NCBI GenBank assembly: GCA_026709225.1
Contig: JAPOTJ010000071.1
Coordinates: forward strand, 1-64,000
Length of the DNA stretch: 64,000 nucleotides
Source: Gammaproteobacteria bacterium
Lineage (GTDB): Bacteria; Pseudomonadota; Gammaproteobacteria; Pseudomonadales; Azotimanducaceae
Reading direction: 5' to 3'
Shown here one piece after another: positions 36,540-44,961 of the stretch. Made by a program: the position numbers and the translations under genes. A model generated the notes under the pieces. That model searched no databases, was not told the origin of the DNA, and saw only the letters and a program-made list of their open reading frames with translations. Positions within the stretch are counted from its first letter, which is position 1. Each line of letters begins with the position of its first letter.

Positions 36540-36610
36540 AGCGGGTAGCGGGAATCGAACCCGCATTATCAGCTTGGAAGGCTGAAGTTCTACCATTGAA
36601 CTATACCCGC
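36540..36610 (-). tRNA. glyT: tRNA-Gly (anticodon TCC)
   Basis: The minus-strand gene starts GCGGGTATAGTTCAATGG and has anticodon stem TCAGC/GCTGA around CTTCCAA (anticodon TCC). The T arm is GCGGGTTCGATTCCCGC and the acceptor end TACCCGCT. The three bases after the discriminator are CCG, so CCA is not encoded and must be added, unlike in its three neighbours. Length is 71 bases without CCA. Confidence 0.96.
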
Positions 36611-36645
36611 CTGCACCCGCCGAAATCGCCTGTCAACACTTCCAA

Positions 36646-36685
36646 GAAAGGAAACGTCAAGTGACCAAACTTGAAATTTCCTTTC
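36646..36685 (-). other. Strong hairpin between tRNA-Gly and tRNA-Tyr
   Basis: GAAAGGAAA (36646-36654) pairs perfectly with TTTCCTTTC (36677-36685). Inside, TCAAGT (36657-36662) pairs with ACTTGA (36669-36674), the two stems being separated by a symmetric two-base internal loop, with a six-base terminal loop. It lies in the 118-base spacer of the tRNA transcript, so it may be a processing element or a pause site. There is no T-run that would make it a clear terminator. Confidence 0.55.
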
Positions 36686-36728
36686 GTCAGTTCTGCCAGC
36701 ACAACTATCTTGATGATCCCGCGACGCA

Positions 36729-36813
36729 TGGTGCAGGGGGTAGGATTCGAACCTACGAAGGCTGTGCCGTCAGATTTACAGTCTGATCCCTTTGGCCGCT
36801 CGGGAACCCCTGC
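36729..36813 (-). tRNA. tyrU: tRNA-Tyr (anticodon GTA)
   Basis: The 85-base minus-strand gene starts GCAGGGGTTCCCGAGCGG, has anticodon stem CAGA/TCTG around CTGTAAA (anticodon GTA), a long variable arm (class II tRNA) and T arm GTAGGTTCGAATCCTAC. CCA is encoded at 36729-36731. It is the first gene after the promoter at 36829-36858. Confidence 0.97.
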
Positions 36814-36828
36814 AAGCAAAAGAGGCGA

Positions 36829-36858
36829 ATTATCTCGCTTCGCGATGTGGGGTGTCAA
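36829..36858 (-). promoter_or_regulatory. Sigma-70 promoter of the tRNA-tuf operon
   Basis: On the minus strand a perfect -35 box TTGACA (36853-36858) is followed, after 18 bases, by GATAAT (36829-36834), one base from the consensus -10. The tRNA-Tyr gene begins 15 bases further on, leaving a short, C-rich initial region (TCGCCTC), as stringently controlled tRNA promoters tend to have. It would drive tRNA-Tyr, tRNA-Gly, tRNA-Thr and tuf. Confidence 0.85.
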
Positions 36859-36999
36859 GCAGAAGTTGCGGGGCGTTGCCGACATCATACTGCTCTTTAG
36901 TGTTCGAGTTCTGCTGCGGCAGTTCAATCAGATGATCATGGATAACGAAATGGATGGTGGACGAGGGATGGGGCACTCGTCGAATATAGGCGACACAAA

Positions 37000-37267
37000 G
37001 ATCGACTATTATTCGCATCACCGTATACAGGAAAGGCGCGAAGTAGATTTTCTTGTGGTCAAGGATGGCGAGCCTTGGAGCCTTGTCGAAGTCAGGCGCA
37101 AGGACACATCCATTGGTAAGGCGCTTGCGCAATATCAAGACAAACTCTCCATTCCGTTCGCATTTCAAGTGGTGATCGATGCCGATTACGTGGCCGCAAA
37201 CTGTTTCGAGCGTCCCGGCCCGCCGTTGGTCGTACCGGCGCGCACGCTCCTCTCACAACTCTTGTAG
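37000..37267 (+). pseudogene. 3' remnant of a DUF4143-type ATPase gene
   Basis: The last 85 or so residues of this forward frame match the nuclease-like C-terminal end of DUF4143 ATPases: ERREVDFLVVKDGEPWSLVE, then a helix GKALAQYQDKL and FAFQVVIDAD. The frame continues upstream through the promoter and tRNA-Tyr without any ATPase motif, so the N-terminal AAA domain and most of DUF4143 are gone. It is a gene relic upstream of the tRNA cluster. An intact but clearly different DUF4143 ATPase lies at 62075-63394. Confidence 0.65.
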
Positions 37268-37306
37268 CTGCCAGAAGTGCAAAGTCACCACCGAACATTC
37301 ATAGAA

Positions 37307-37324
37307 CTGTCACAATTTTGTAGT
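37307..37324 (+). promoter_or_regulatory. Possible PHO box upstream of the TonB receptor-phytase operon
   Basis: CTGTCAC at 37307-37313 equals the PhoB half-site; after four A/T bases (AATT) comes TTGTAGT at 37318-37324, which keeps the 11-base period but matches the second half-site only in part (4 of 7). It lies 57 bases upstream of the TonB receptor start. Phosphate control of a phytase operon is biologically sensible, which raises but does not prove the call. Confidence 0.35.
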
Positions 37325-37380
37325 CAAAGCTTCATGCCGAACCTTTAGCATGTGGCTTTTGCTGTTGGGGCGTGTGCGCC

Positions 37381-40251
37381 ATGCGTGCAAGACTTTCACA
37401 CCTGTTTCTCATTACCGCTTCGGCAATGCTGCTCAGTGCCTCGCTGATGGCGGATGGGCAAGTTCAAGGCAGGGTCAGCGATCAGACCGCGACCGTGTAT
37501 TTCGATGGCGCGATCGTGCGGATTGTCGAGACAGGCGATGAAACCGTGACCGAGGACGGCGGCAGATTTCGCTTCTCCGGAGTCGATGCAGGCGAATATG
37601 AGGTCGAAGTGTCCTATATCGGCGCTGCGCCCGTCACGCAGGCGTTTTCTGTGACAGACAACGAGATGACGACGCTGCCCATCAAAATTGGTGAACAAGT
37701 CGAATTGATTGAGAACTTGATCGTGGTCGGGCAGTTTGCTGGTGCGCTCGGCGCGATCAACCAGATGCGCTCAGCAGACAATCTGGTGTCAGTGGTCTCT
37801 TCGGACGCGATTGGTCAGTTTCCTGATGAGAACGTCAGCGAAGCGCTGCAGCGCGTCAGCGGCGTGTTCATCGAGCGCGACCAAGGGGAAGGGCGCTTTG
37901 TTGGCATTCGCGGCATTGATCCACGCCTCAACGTTGCGAGCATCAATGGACTCAACGTGCCAGCGCCCGAAAACGACCGGCGCAATGTCGCTTTGGATGT
38001 CATTCCATCTGACTTGGTCGAAAGTCTCGAAGTCACCAAGAGCCTGACGCCAGATCAGGATGGTGATGCCGTCGGCGGCACCATCAATATCAAGAGTCTG
38101 ACTGCGTTTGATCGCGATGGACGCAGCTACAAGCTGCAGGGGCAAGCCTATTACAACGAGATGGAAGAGGACGACGGCCATAAATTCGCGGGCACCTTTA
38201 CCAATGTCTTCGACTTCTTCGGCGGCGAGTTCGGCGTGGCCTTTAGCCTCTCGAGCAACGAGCGCAGCTTCGGTACCGACAACGTTGAATCCGATGGCGG
38301 CTGGTCTAATGACGATGGCGTTCGTTTTCACGAAGAAATGGAAGCCCGCAACTATCAAATCGTTCGCGAGCGGGACGGCATGGCGCTCAATCTCGACTTC
38401 CGGGCGTCTGATACATCGAGCTTTTTTCTGCGCTCGCTTGCCAGTCAGTACAGCGATCAGGAGTTTCGCAATCGGATAGAGTACAAGCTCGACCGAGGTG
38501 ATGTGACGTTTGATGCGGATACCTTGACGGCGCGAAATACGAGACTGCAGCGCGAGCTTAAAGATCGCTACGAAGAGCAGGAAATTTCTTCGATCATGTT
38601 CGGCGGCGAACATCTCGTTCGCGACTGGACGATTGAATACAGTGCTGGCATCTCAGATGCAAGCGAGGTTGAGCCTGATCGCATCGACGCCGAATTTCAA
38701 TACAACAAGGTGGCGTCCGCCGGCTACCGAGGCACCGGCGACATTCCGAGCCTCTTCCACAGCGAGGATGCCGATGTTGCCGAGAACTATGAACTCAGAG
38801 AAATCGTTGTCGAGGACAACAGCACTGAGGACGAAGAGCGCGCGCTTCGCATTGATTTCACGAGAGAGGCGAACTTTGGCGACTACACAGGCAAGATCAA
38901 GTTCGGTGCCAAGCTACGCACGAGAGAAAAAGGCAACGATGCCAACCTGCGCATATTCGAGGACTTTGACGATGCCTTTGACGACGCGCCGCATCTCGGT
39001 CAGTTTGTCGGCTCAGGTGGCGCCTACGAGCTCGGCGCGTACGGGCCGTTCTTCGACCCGGGTCTGCAGCAGCGCTTTGTCTGGGACCACATCGGCGGCA
39101 ACGCGGCCTGCGATCTTGCGACCTACGATGAAGATGCCTGCCCTTTTATCATGGATGAGGACGGCTCGCGCGTCGGCTCAGCGCGAGACTACGAGATGCG
39201 CGAGGATGTCAGCGCACTCTATGTGATGAGCCGGGTGAAGCTCGGCAAGCTGCGCGTTGTCTACGGTCTCCGCTACGAGCAGACCAAGTTCGAGGCCGAT
39301 GGCTTCAGCGTTCGCGAAGTGGACGTGCGCGGCGAAGACGATGTGCAGATTGCTCCGGTCTCATTTGAAAGCGACTATCAGAACTTTTTGCCAAGCATAA
39401 ACCTGCGCTACAAGCCATCGGACAACCTTATTGTCCGCGCGGCCTACACGCACTCGGTTGCGCGCCCGTCATTCGGCGATGTGTCACCGACTGCCGATGC
39501 CATTGAGATCGAGCAGGACGACGATAAGATCGAGTTGAAAGTCGAAGCTGGGAACCCGGCGCTCGATCCGTTCGAATCTCGGAATTTCGACTTTGCCGTT
39601 GAGTACTATCCTGAACGACTCGGCGTTCTCAATGCAGGCTTTTTCCACAAGAAGATCGACAACTTCATTTTCCAAGCCGATGTCAGCGGAATCGTTGACG
39701 CGGCGGCCTATGCGGGTTCGCTTGCCGTCACTGACCTCGAAGTGTTCGAGCCGCGCAACGGCAATGCAGCGGACCTCTACGGGATCGAAGTCGGGTGGAC
39801 GCGATACTTCTCCGAGTTGCCGTCGCCGTTCGACGGTCTGATCTTGATGGCCAACGCCACCTTCACGGACAGTGAAGCCGACCTCGGACTTGGTGATGGT
39901 GCCGGTCGAGGCAGCGATACCGCCCTGCCGCTGCAAGCCGATATGGTCGCCAACTTCGTGATCGGCTACGAGAAAGGTCCGTGGAGCCTGCGTCTTTCGT
40001 CGGCCTACATCAGCGAGCGCCTCGCAGAAATCAATTTCGAGGACGACAGCAACGATATCTACGAGCATGGGCATCATCAGGTCGATCTGACCGTGAAGTA
40101 CGATGTCAGCGATCAGTTGCAGGTCTATTTCAACGCCATCAACCTCAACGAAGAACCCAACTACCGCTACTACGGCAGCTCGCGCTTCAATGCGCAATAC
40201 GACGAGATTGGGCGCTCATTCGCGCTCGGTGTCACCTACCGGAGCTATTGA
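37381..40251 (+). CDS. TonB-dependent receptor linked to phytase
   Basis: The 956-residue protein has a signal peptide (LSHLFLITASAMLLSASLMA). A short carboxypeptidase-regulatory-like domain follows (VQGRVSD to GRFRFSGVDAGEYEVEVSYI). Next come a TonB-box-like stretch (ELIENLIVVG), a plug domain (GQFPDENVSEALQRVSGVFI, RFVGIRGIDPRLNVASINGL, GDAVGGTINIKSLTAFDRDG) and a 22-strand barrel ending in an aromatic residue (FALGVTYRSY). This is the Xanthomonas/Caulobacter-type subfamily. It would import a small ligand across the outer membrane using TonB energy. The phytase gene starts three bases after its stop, so inositol phosphates or a phytate-derived chelate are the likely ligand; that part is inference. 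A GTG three codons upstream is an alternative start. Confidence 0.93.
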   Translation: MRARLSHLFLITASAMLLSASLMADGQVQGRVSDQTATVYFDGAIVRIVETGDETVTEDGGRFRFSGVDAGEYEVEVSYIGAAPVTQAFSVTDNEMTTLPIKIGEQVELIENLIVVGQFAGALGAINQMRSADNLVSVVSSDAIGQFPDENVSEALQRVSGVFIERDQGEGRFVGIRGIDPRLNVASINGLNVPAPENDRRNVALDVIPSDLVESLEVTKSLTPDQDGDAVGGTINIKSLTAFDRDGRSYKLQGQAYYNEMEEDDGHKFAGTFTNVFDFFGGEFGVAFSLSSNERSFGTDNVESDGGWSNDDGVRFHEEMEARNYQIVRERDGMALNLDFRASDTSSFFLRSLASQYSDQEFRNRIEYKLDRGDVTFDADTLTARNTRLQRELKDRYEEQEISSIMFGGEHLVRDWTIEYSAGISDASEVEPDRIDAEFQYNKVASAGYRGTGDIPSLFHSEDADVAENYELREIVVEDNSTEDEERALRIDFTREANFGDYTGKIKFGAKLRTREKGNDANLRIFEDFDDAFDDAPHLGQFVGSGGAYELGAYGPFFDPGLQQRFVWDHIGGNAACDLATYDEDACPFIMDEDGSRVGSARDYEMREDVSALYVMSRVKLGKLRVVYGLRYEQTKFEADGFSVREVDVRGEDDVQIAPVSFESDYQNFLPSINLRYKPSDNLIVRAAYTHSVARPSFGDVSPTADAIEIEQDDDKIELKVEAGNPALDPFESRNFDFAVEYYPERLGVLNAGFFHKKIDNFIFQADVSGIVDAAAYAGSLAVTDLEVFEPRNGNAADLYGIEVGWTRYFSELPSPFDGLILMANATFTDSEADLGLGDGAGRGSDTALPLQADMVANFVIGYEKGPWSLRLSSAYISERLAEINFEDDSNDIYEHGHHQVDLTVKYDVSDQLQVYFNAINLNEEPNYRYYGSSRFNAQYDEIGRSFALGVTYRSY

Positions 40252-40254
40252 TTG

Positions 40255-41286
40255 ATGCAAGCTATGCGAATCGCGCCGCTATTGCTTGTCTTCGTCGCAA
40301 GCTGTGCGCAGCCGGCGGACTACCCTAGGGTTGCCGCCACTGTAGAGACTGCGCCGGTGGCGAGCAAAAGGGATGCGGCGGATGATCCCGCTGTGTGGGT
40401 CAATGTGGCCGATCCAAGCTCGAGCCTCATTCTTGCAACCGATAAGCGCCGCGGACTTGCCGTGTACGATCTCGCGGGCGCTGAACGTCAGTTCATCGAG
40501 CGCGGCAGACTGAACAATGTCGATTTGCGGCGAGACGTGCGGCTTGGCGGTGTCGAGACCACGCTTGCGGCTGCCACCAATCGAACGACGCAGAGCTTTG
40601 ACGTGTTCGAGGTGTCCGCCGAAGGGCATGTGACGTTTCGAATCGAACAGCCGATTGAAATGGACGACCCCTACGGCATCTGCATGATGCGCGATGAACG
40701 AGGCAACGCATCAGTGTTCGTCAACGACAAGAACGGCGACTATCAAGAGTGGCGACTCACGCATGCTGGCGAACTCGCACCGGTACTCATGGCGAGCTTC
40801 GCGCTCAGCAGTCAGCCGGAAGGATGCGTGGTGGATGATCGCACCGGCCTGCTCTACGCGGGTGAAGAATCGCGCGGCGTGTGGGTGATGCCAGCGGATG
40901 CAAGCCGAGCGGATGAGATGACGCTCATTGACAGTGTCGGCGAGGGGCCGCTGGTCGCCGACGTTGAAGGCATGTCGGTCTACTCGGGCGATGCCGGGCG
41001 CTCGTTCTTGGTGGTTTCAAGCCAAGGCGACGACAGCTTTGCCGTCTATCACATTGAAGATGCACATCGTTACCTTGGTTCATTTCGCGTGACCGATCAT
41101 CCTGAATTGCCAATCGATGGCGTGCAGGAAACCGACGGCCTTGACATGACAGCCCACGCGCTGGGCGATCAATTTCCGCAAGGCATGCTCGTCGTGCAAG
41201 ACGGAGACAACCGTCTCCCGCCCGACAATCAGAACTTCAAATTGATCGATTGGCGCGAAGTGGCGGCAATTTTTCCGTTGCGCTAG
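40255..41286 (+). CDS. Beta-propeller phytase (3-phytase family), predicted lipoprotein
   Basis: The 343-residue protein matches the beta-propeller phytase family. It has KRDAADDPAVWVNVADPSSS at the first calcium-binding segment, NNVDLRRDVRL, DPYGICMMRDERG, EGCVVDDRTGLLYAGEES, VADVEGMSVY, and ETDGLDMTAHALG near the end. These enzymes remove phosphate from phytate in a calcium-dependent way. The N-terminus (MRIAPLLLVFVASCAQP) ends in a lipobox-like VASC, so the enzyme is probably a lipoprotein on the outer membrane or in the periplasm. The gene begins three bases after the TonB receptor stop; BPP genes next to TonB receptors are known from other Gram-negatives. Confidence 0.9.
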   Translation: MQAMRIAPLLLVFVASCAQPADYPRVAATVETAPVASKRDAADDPAVWVNVADPSSSLILATDKRRGLAVYDLAGAERQFIERGRLNNVDLRRDVRLGGVETTLAAATNRTTQSFDVFEVSAEGHVTFRIEQPIEMDDPYGICMMRDERGNASVFVNDKNGDYQEWRLTHAGELAPVLMASFALSSQPEGCVVDDRTGLLYAGEESRGVWVMPADASRADEMTLIDSVGEGPLVADVEGMSVYSGDAGRSFLVVSSQGDDSFAVYHIEDAHRYLGSFRVTDHPELPIDGVQETDGLDMTAHALGDQFPQGMLVVQDGDNRLPPDNQNFKLIDWREVAAIFPLR

Positions 41287-41334
41287 CATACGCTTTTAGA
41301 CGAGGGAGGTAAGGACACGCCTCCGTCCCCGCAA

Positions 41335-42531
41335 ATGACCCAAGACCTTTCGACCTCATCCGGTTGCTCCCATGTAATGCCGACCTACGCACGCCTGCCC
41401 GTATCTTTCGAGCGTGGCACAGGGGCATGGCTCTACGACCAAGATGGCAATCCCTATCTCGACGCCTTGACCGGCATCGCCGTATGCGGGCTCGGCCACG
41501 CCCACGAGGGCGTTCAGAAAGTCGTCGCGAAACAAGCGGGGACGCTTTTGCACACATCCAATCTATATGAGATCGACCTGCAAACGTCGCTTGCTGCACG
41601 CCTGTGCGAAATCTCCGGCATGGACAACGTCTTCTTCTGCAACTCAGGCGCCGAAGCGAACGAGGCAGCAATCAAGATTGCGCGCATGTACGGTCACAAG
41701 CTCGGCATCGACAATCCGATTATCCTAGTGATGCGCGGCGCCTTTCACGGGCGCACCCTCGCCACGCTCACTGCTACCGCCAACCGCAAGATCCAAGCTG
41801 GCTTCGAGCCGCTGGTACCAGGGTTCGTGCGCACTGAGTTCGGCGATATGGATGCGGTACGCGCCACCACCAAGAACACCAAGAACATTGTGGCGGTGTT
41901 GGTCGAGCCGATTCAAGGCGAAGCCGGCATCCATCAACCGCCTACAGGCTACCTGCGGGCATTGCGCGATCATTGCGAGGCGCACAACTGGCTGCTGATG
42001 CTCGACGAAGTACAGACGGGCAATGCGCGCACCGGCAGATACTTCGCATTCCAGCACGAGCGCGGCCTGCTGCCCGACGTGTTGACAACAGCCAAAGGTC
42101 TCGGCAATGGCGTACCGATCGGCGCCTGCCTCGCCGCAGGCAAGGCCGCGGGCATGCTCGGCGCAGGCGCACACGGCTCGACATTCGGCGGCAATCTTCT
42201 TGCGTGTGCCGCCGCCCACGCCGTGCTCGACGCTATCGAGTCGGGTGACCTTGAAGCCCGTGCGACCGCCCTCGGCAAACGCATTCGCAGCGGCATCGAG
42301 TCGGCGCTCTTGGGTTCGAACCGAATCAAAGAGATTCGCGGACTCGGCCTCATGATCGGCGTCGAGCTTGCCGCTGAGACGAAGGGCGTTGTGCCTGCGG
42401 CGCTAGAGAGAGGTCTGCTGATCAACTGCATTGGCGACCGCGTGGTGCGACTGCTGCCAGCGCTGACAATGAACGATGAGGAAGCCGATGAGTTGGTAGC
42501 GAGGCTTGCTGACACGCTCAAAGCGCTGTAA
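41335..42531 (+). CDS. argD: Acetylornithine aminotransferase
   Basis: The 398-residue protein is a class-III PLP aminotransferase of the ArgD type. It shows MPTYARLPVSFERGTGAWLY, FCNSGAEANEAAIKIAR, MRGAFHGRTLATLTAT, the PLP aspartate in LLMLDEVQTGNARTGRYFAF and the catalytic lysine in TTAKGLGNGVPIGACLA. It converts N-acetylglutamate semialdehyde to N-acetylornithine in arginine synthesis and may also act on succinyl-diaminopimelate. The gene lies 15 bases before argF, forming an arginine operon. It follows the phytase gene by 48 bases on the same strand. Confidence 0.95.
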   Translation: MTQDLSTSSGCSHVMPTYARLPVSFERGTGAWLYDQDGNPYLDALTGIAVCGLGHAHEGVQKVVAKQAGTLLHTSNLYEIDLQTSLAARLCEISGMDNVFFCNSGAEANEAAIKIARMYGHKLGIDNPIILVMRGAFHGRTLATLTATANRKIQAGFEPLVPGFVRTEFGDMDAVRATTKNTKNIVAVLVEPIQGEAGIHQPPTGYLRALRDHCEAHNWLLMLDEVQTGNARTGRYFAFQHERGLLPDVLTTAKGLGNGVPIGACLAAGKAAGMLGAGAHGSTFGGNLLACAAAHAVLDAIESGDLEARATALGKRIRSGIESALLGSNRIKEIRGLGLMIGVELAAETKGVVPAALERGLLINCIGDRVVRLLPALTMNDEEADELVARLADTLKAL

Positions 42532-42546
42532 CGGGGCTGCGGCAAG

Positions 42547-43437
42547 ATGGCTAGGCACTTCCTGACGCTGCTCGATTTCTCATCGGACGAGCTTCGCGGT
42601 CTTGTCGCGCGCGCCAGCGAGTTTCGGCGCTTGGCGACTGACGGGCAGGTGTACCAACCGCTCAAGGGCAAAGTGCTACTGATGATCTTCGAGGCGGCTT
42701 CGAGCCGCACGCGCGTTGCGTTTGAATCGGGCATGAGTTCGCTCGGTGGACATGCCATCAATCTCGCGCCCGGCGATTCGCAGCTAGGACGGGGTGAGCC
42801 TGTCGTGGATACCGCCAAGGTGCTTTCGGGCATGGTCGATGGCATGGCCATTCGCACCATTGATCACGAGCGTTTGCAGGAATTTGCGTCCGCAGCGAGC
42901 GTGCCGGTGATCAACGCCATGTCGAGTCGCTCGCACCCTTGCCAGCTACTCGCCGATATGCAAACGTACTGTGAGCTTCGGGGGGATATCCAAGGCAAGC
43001 GCGTCGCATTCATTGGCGACGGATACAACATGTGCCTGAGCTATATCGAAGCGTCGCAGCAGTTCGGATTTGATCTCATGGTAGCCGCGCCCGATGGCAT
43101 GGCGCCGGAAGTGCCTCGGTGTGCTGAGCAGGTCGATGTGTGCAGCTCGCCACCAGATGCGGTGCGCGGCGCTGACCTTGTAGTCACTGACGTATGGACA
43201 TCCATCGGCCACGATGAAGAGCGCGAAGCACGCATCGCCCACTTCAAAGGCTTTCAAGTGACGCCAGCCTTGCTCGACCTTGCGAAGCCGGACGCGCTCT
43301 TCATGCACTGCCTGCCCGCGCATCACGGCGAAGAAGTGTCCGTAGGGCTATTGGACGATCCGCGCTCGGTCGTCTGGCACGAGGCGCACAACCGGCGCTT
43401 CTCGCAGCAGGCGCTGCTTGAGCATCTGCTGGTGTAG
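42547..43437 (+). CDS. argF: Ornithine carbamoyltransferase
   Basis: The 296-residue protein has the carbamoyl phosphate motif SSRTR (residues 52-56), HPCQ (130-133) and the ornithine-side motif MHCLPAHHGEEV. It makes citrulline from ornithine and carbamoyl phosphate. Two signatures differ slightly from the usual: the ornithine-binding DGNN is DGYN here, and the SMG loop reads SIG. Both are conservative enough that activity is likely, but an acetyl- or succinyl-ornithine preference cannot be excluded. It follows argD by 15 bases and converges on the D-amino-acid dehydrogenase gene. Confidence 0.93.
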   Translation: MARHFLTLLDFSSDELRGLVARASEFRRLATDGQVYQPLKGKVLLMIFEAASSRTRVAFESGMSSLGGHAINLAPGDSQLGRGEPVVDTAKVLSGMVDGMAIRTIDHERLQEFASAASVPVINAMSSRSHPCQLLADMQTYCELRGDIQGKRVAFIGDGYNMCLSYIEASQQFGFDLMVAAPDGMAPEVPRCAEQVDVCSSPPDAVRGADLVVTDVWTSIGHDEEREARIAHFKGFQVTPALLDLAKPDALFMHCLPAHHGEEVSVGLLDDPRSVVWHEAHNRRFSQQALLEHLLV

Positions 43438-43485
43438 TGTCCCGTAAACAAGTGTGGTTCAATCGTCTCAACAGCAAGAACAAAT

Positions 43486-44769
43486 TCATCGCAGCGCAAA
43501 TCGCCGCAAAGCATAAGGCCGCACATCGATCTCGCTCTCACGCTCAATCACAGCATCGGCGAGCAGCCTGCCCGAGGCAACCGCGTGCGTCCAACCCAAC
43601 GCGCCGTGCCCAGTATTGACGTAGAGATTCGCTTTTTTGGTGGCGCCGATGATCGGCCTGCCATCGGCGGACAAGGGCCGCAACCCCGCCCAAGGCGCAA
43701 GCTGATCCCTCCTCAAGGTCGCAGCATAATCCGGGTACACCGACTGCAGAAGCGAGAACAGGTTGTCAATGCGGCCCTTGGCAATTGACAGGTCGAACCC
43801 TGCAAATTCCCCTGTTCCGGCGACCCGCACGACACGCGCGAGCGGGTTGATCAGCGCGTGCTGGTTCAAATCGACGATGGCATGACGGGGTGGGTCGTTC
43901 CAAGCCAGTTTCGACGGGCTGATCGAATAGCCTTTGGCTGGCGCAATCGGTAAGTAGACACCGAGACTGCGGGCGAGACGGCCCGAGTAGCTGCCACTTG
44001 CAATGACAAGCTTGTCGGCCTCGAAAACTTCGCCGGGCGCAGCAGCGCGCACACCGTTTGAGCCGACATCAAGATGCGTGATCAAGGTACCGAAATTGAA
44101 CTGCACGCCCATGTCGCGACAGCGCTTCACGAGCATCTGCCCGTAGGCAAACGCATCCGCGGACTCGTCGGCCTCGAATCTGACTGCACCGACCAGTTTC
44201 TCGCCGATAGGCATGAGCGTCGGCTCGCGCTCTAGCAGCCTGTCGCGGTCAAGCACCTCATACTCACCGCCGTCTGCCGCTACTACATCGGCGATGCGAA
44301 GAAACGACTCGAAGTGCCTCTCGGAACGCTGCACGATAAGACAGCCCCTTAATTCGGAACTGAACGCAAGCCCGTCTGAGTGTGCAAGGTCATCCATCAG
44401 CATCTTTGAGTAGGCGGCCAAGCGCCGGTTGGCGATGAGTCCCTCGCGAAACTTGGATGTGCGGCAATTGACGAGAAAGCGAAGTCCGAAGCGCGCCAGG
44501 TGGGGCAGCGCGCGCGGATGCACGAGCATCGGCGCGGACTCAGCCTCGCCGGTGAAGTTGGCAAGCAGAGATTGAACGAGCAGGCCAAACACGCCGGGCG
44601 CATTCCACGGGTCGGGCGCACCCCGCTGCATGTAGGCACCGTTGGCATGGCTCGTCTCCAAAAGGGCATCCGTCTGCCGCTCGACCACGCGCACTTGGAC
44701 GCCTTCACGTCGCAGGTAGTAGGCGCTCGCAAGGCCGATGAGCCCTGCGCCAACAACGATGACTCTCAC
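43486..44769 (-). CDS. dadA: D-amino acid dehydrogenase (DadA-like)
   Basis: The 427-residue protein begins with the FAD-binding motif MRVIVVGAGLIGLASAYYL (GTG start). Typical DadA blocks follow: VVERQTDALLETSHANGAYM, LPIAPAKGYSISPS, WAGLRPLSADGRPIIGA, and LYVNTGHGALGWTHAVASGR. It oxidises D-amino acids, chiefly D-alanine, to keto acids and feeds electrons to the respiratory chain from the inner membrane surface. No alanine racemase (dadX) lies beside it. It sits next to arginine genes and upstream of a divergent giant exported protein. Glycine oxidase or hydroxyproline epimerase-linked oxidase activity is a less likely alternative. Confidence 0.87.
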   Translation of the reverse strand: MRVIVVGAGLIGLASAYYLRREGVQVRVVERQTDALLETSHANGAYMQRGAPDPWNAPGVFGLLVQSLLANFTGEAESAPMLVHPRALPHLARFGLRFLVNCRTSKFREGLIANRRLAAYSKMLMDDLAHSDGLAFSSELRGCLIVQRSERHFESFLRIADVVAADGGEYEVLDRDRLLEREPTLMPIGEKLVGAVRFEADESADAFAYGQMLVKRCRDMGVQFNFGTLITHLDVGSNGVRAAAPGEVFEADKLVIASGSYSGRLARSLGVYLPIAPAKGYSISPSKLAWNDPPRHAIVDLNQHALINPLARVVRVAGTGEFAGFDLSIAKGRIDNLFSLLQSVYPDYAATLRRDQLAPWAGLRPLSADGRPIIGATKKANLYVNTGHGALGWTHAVASGRLLADAVIERESEIDVRPYALRRFALR

Positions 44770-44961
44770 TGGTGACTCGGCGGAGATTCAAGTACAGCGC
44801 GTATTTTCGCCCAAGCAGGCGTGTTTGTGACAATAAAAGCGCGACTGCTGCTTGCTCGCCATTCGGTGGATAGTCTTCGGCGACTTACGCTAAAATCTCG
44901 TTCGGTCGCGACCATTTAATTGGCTGGAAAACTACTTGAGGCTGTGCCGGCGCAGTTGTTG

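Noticed and set aside
36671..37267. A single 198-residue protein starting at 36671
   Set aside because: Its first half reads through tRNA-Tyr and the tRNA promoter on the other strand. Only the last 85 residues resemble a protein, so it was listed as a relic.
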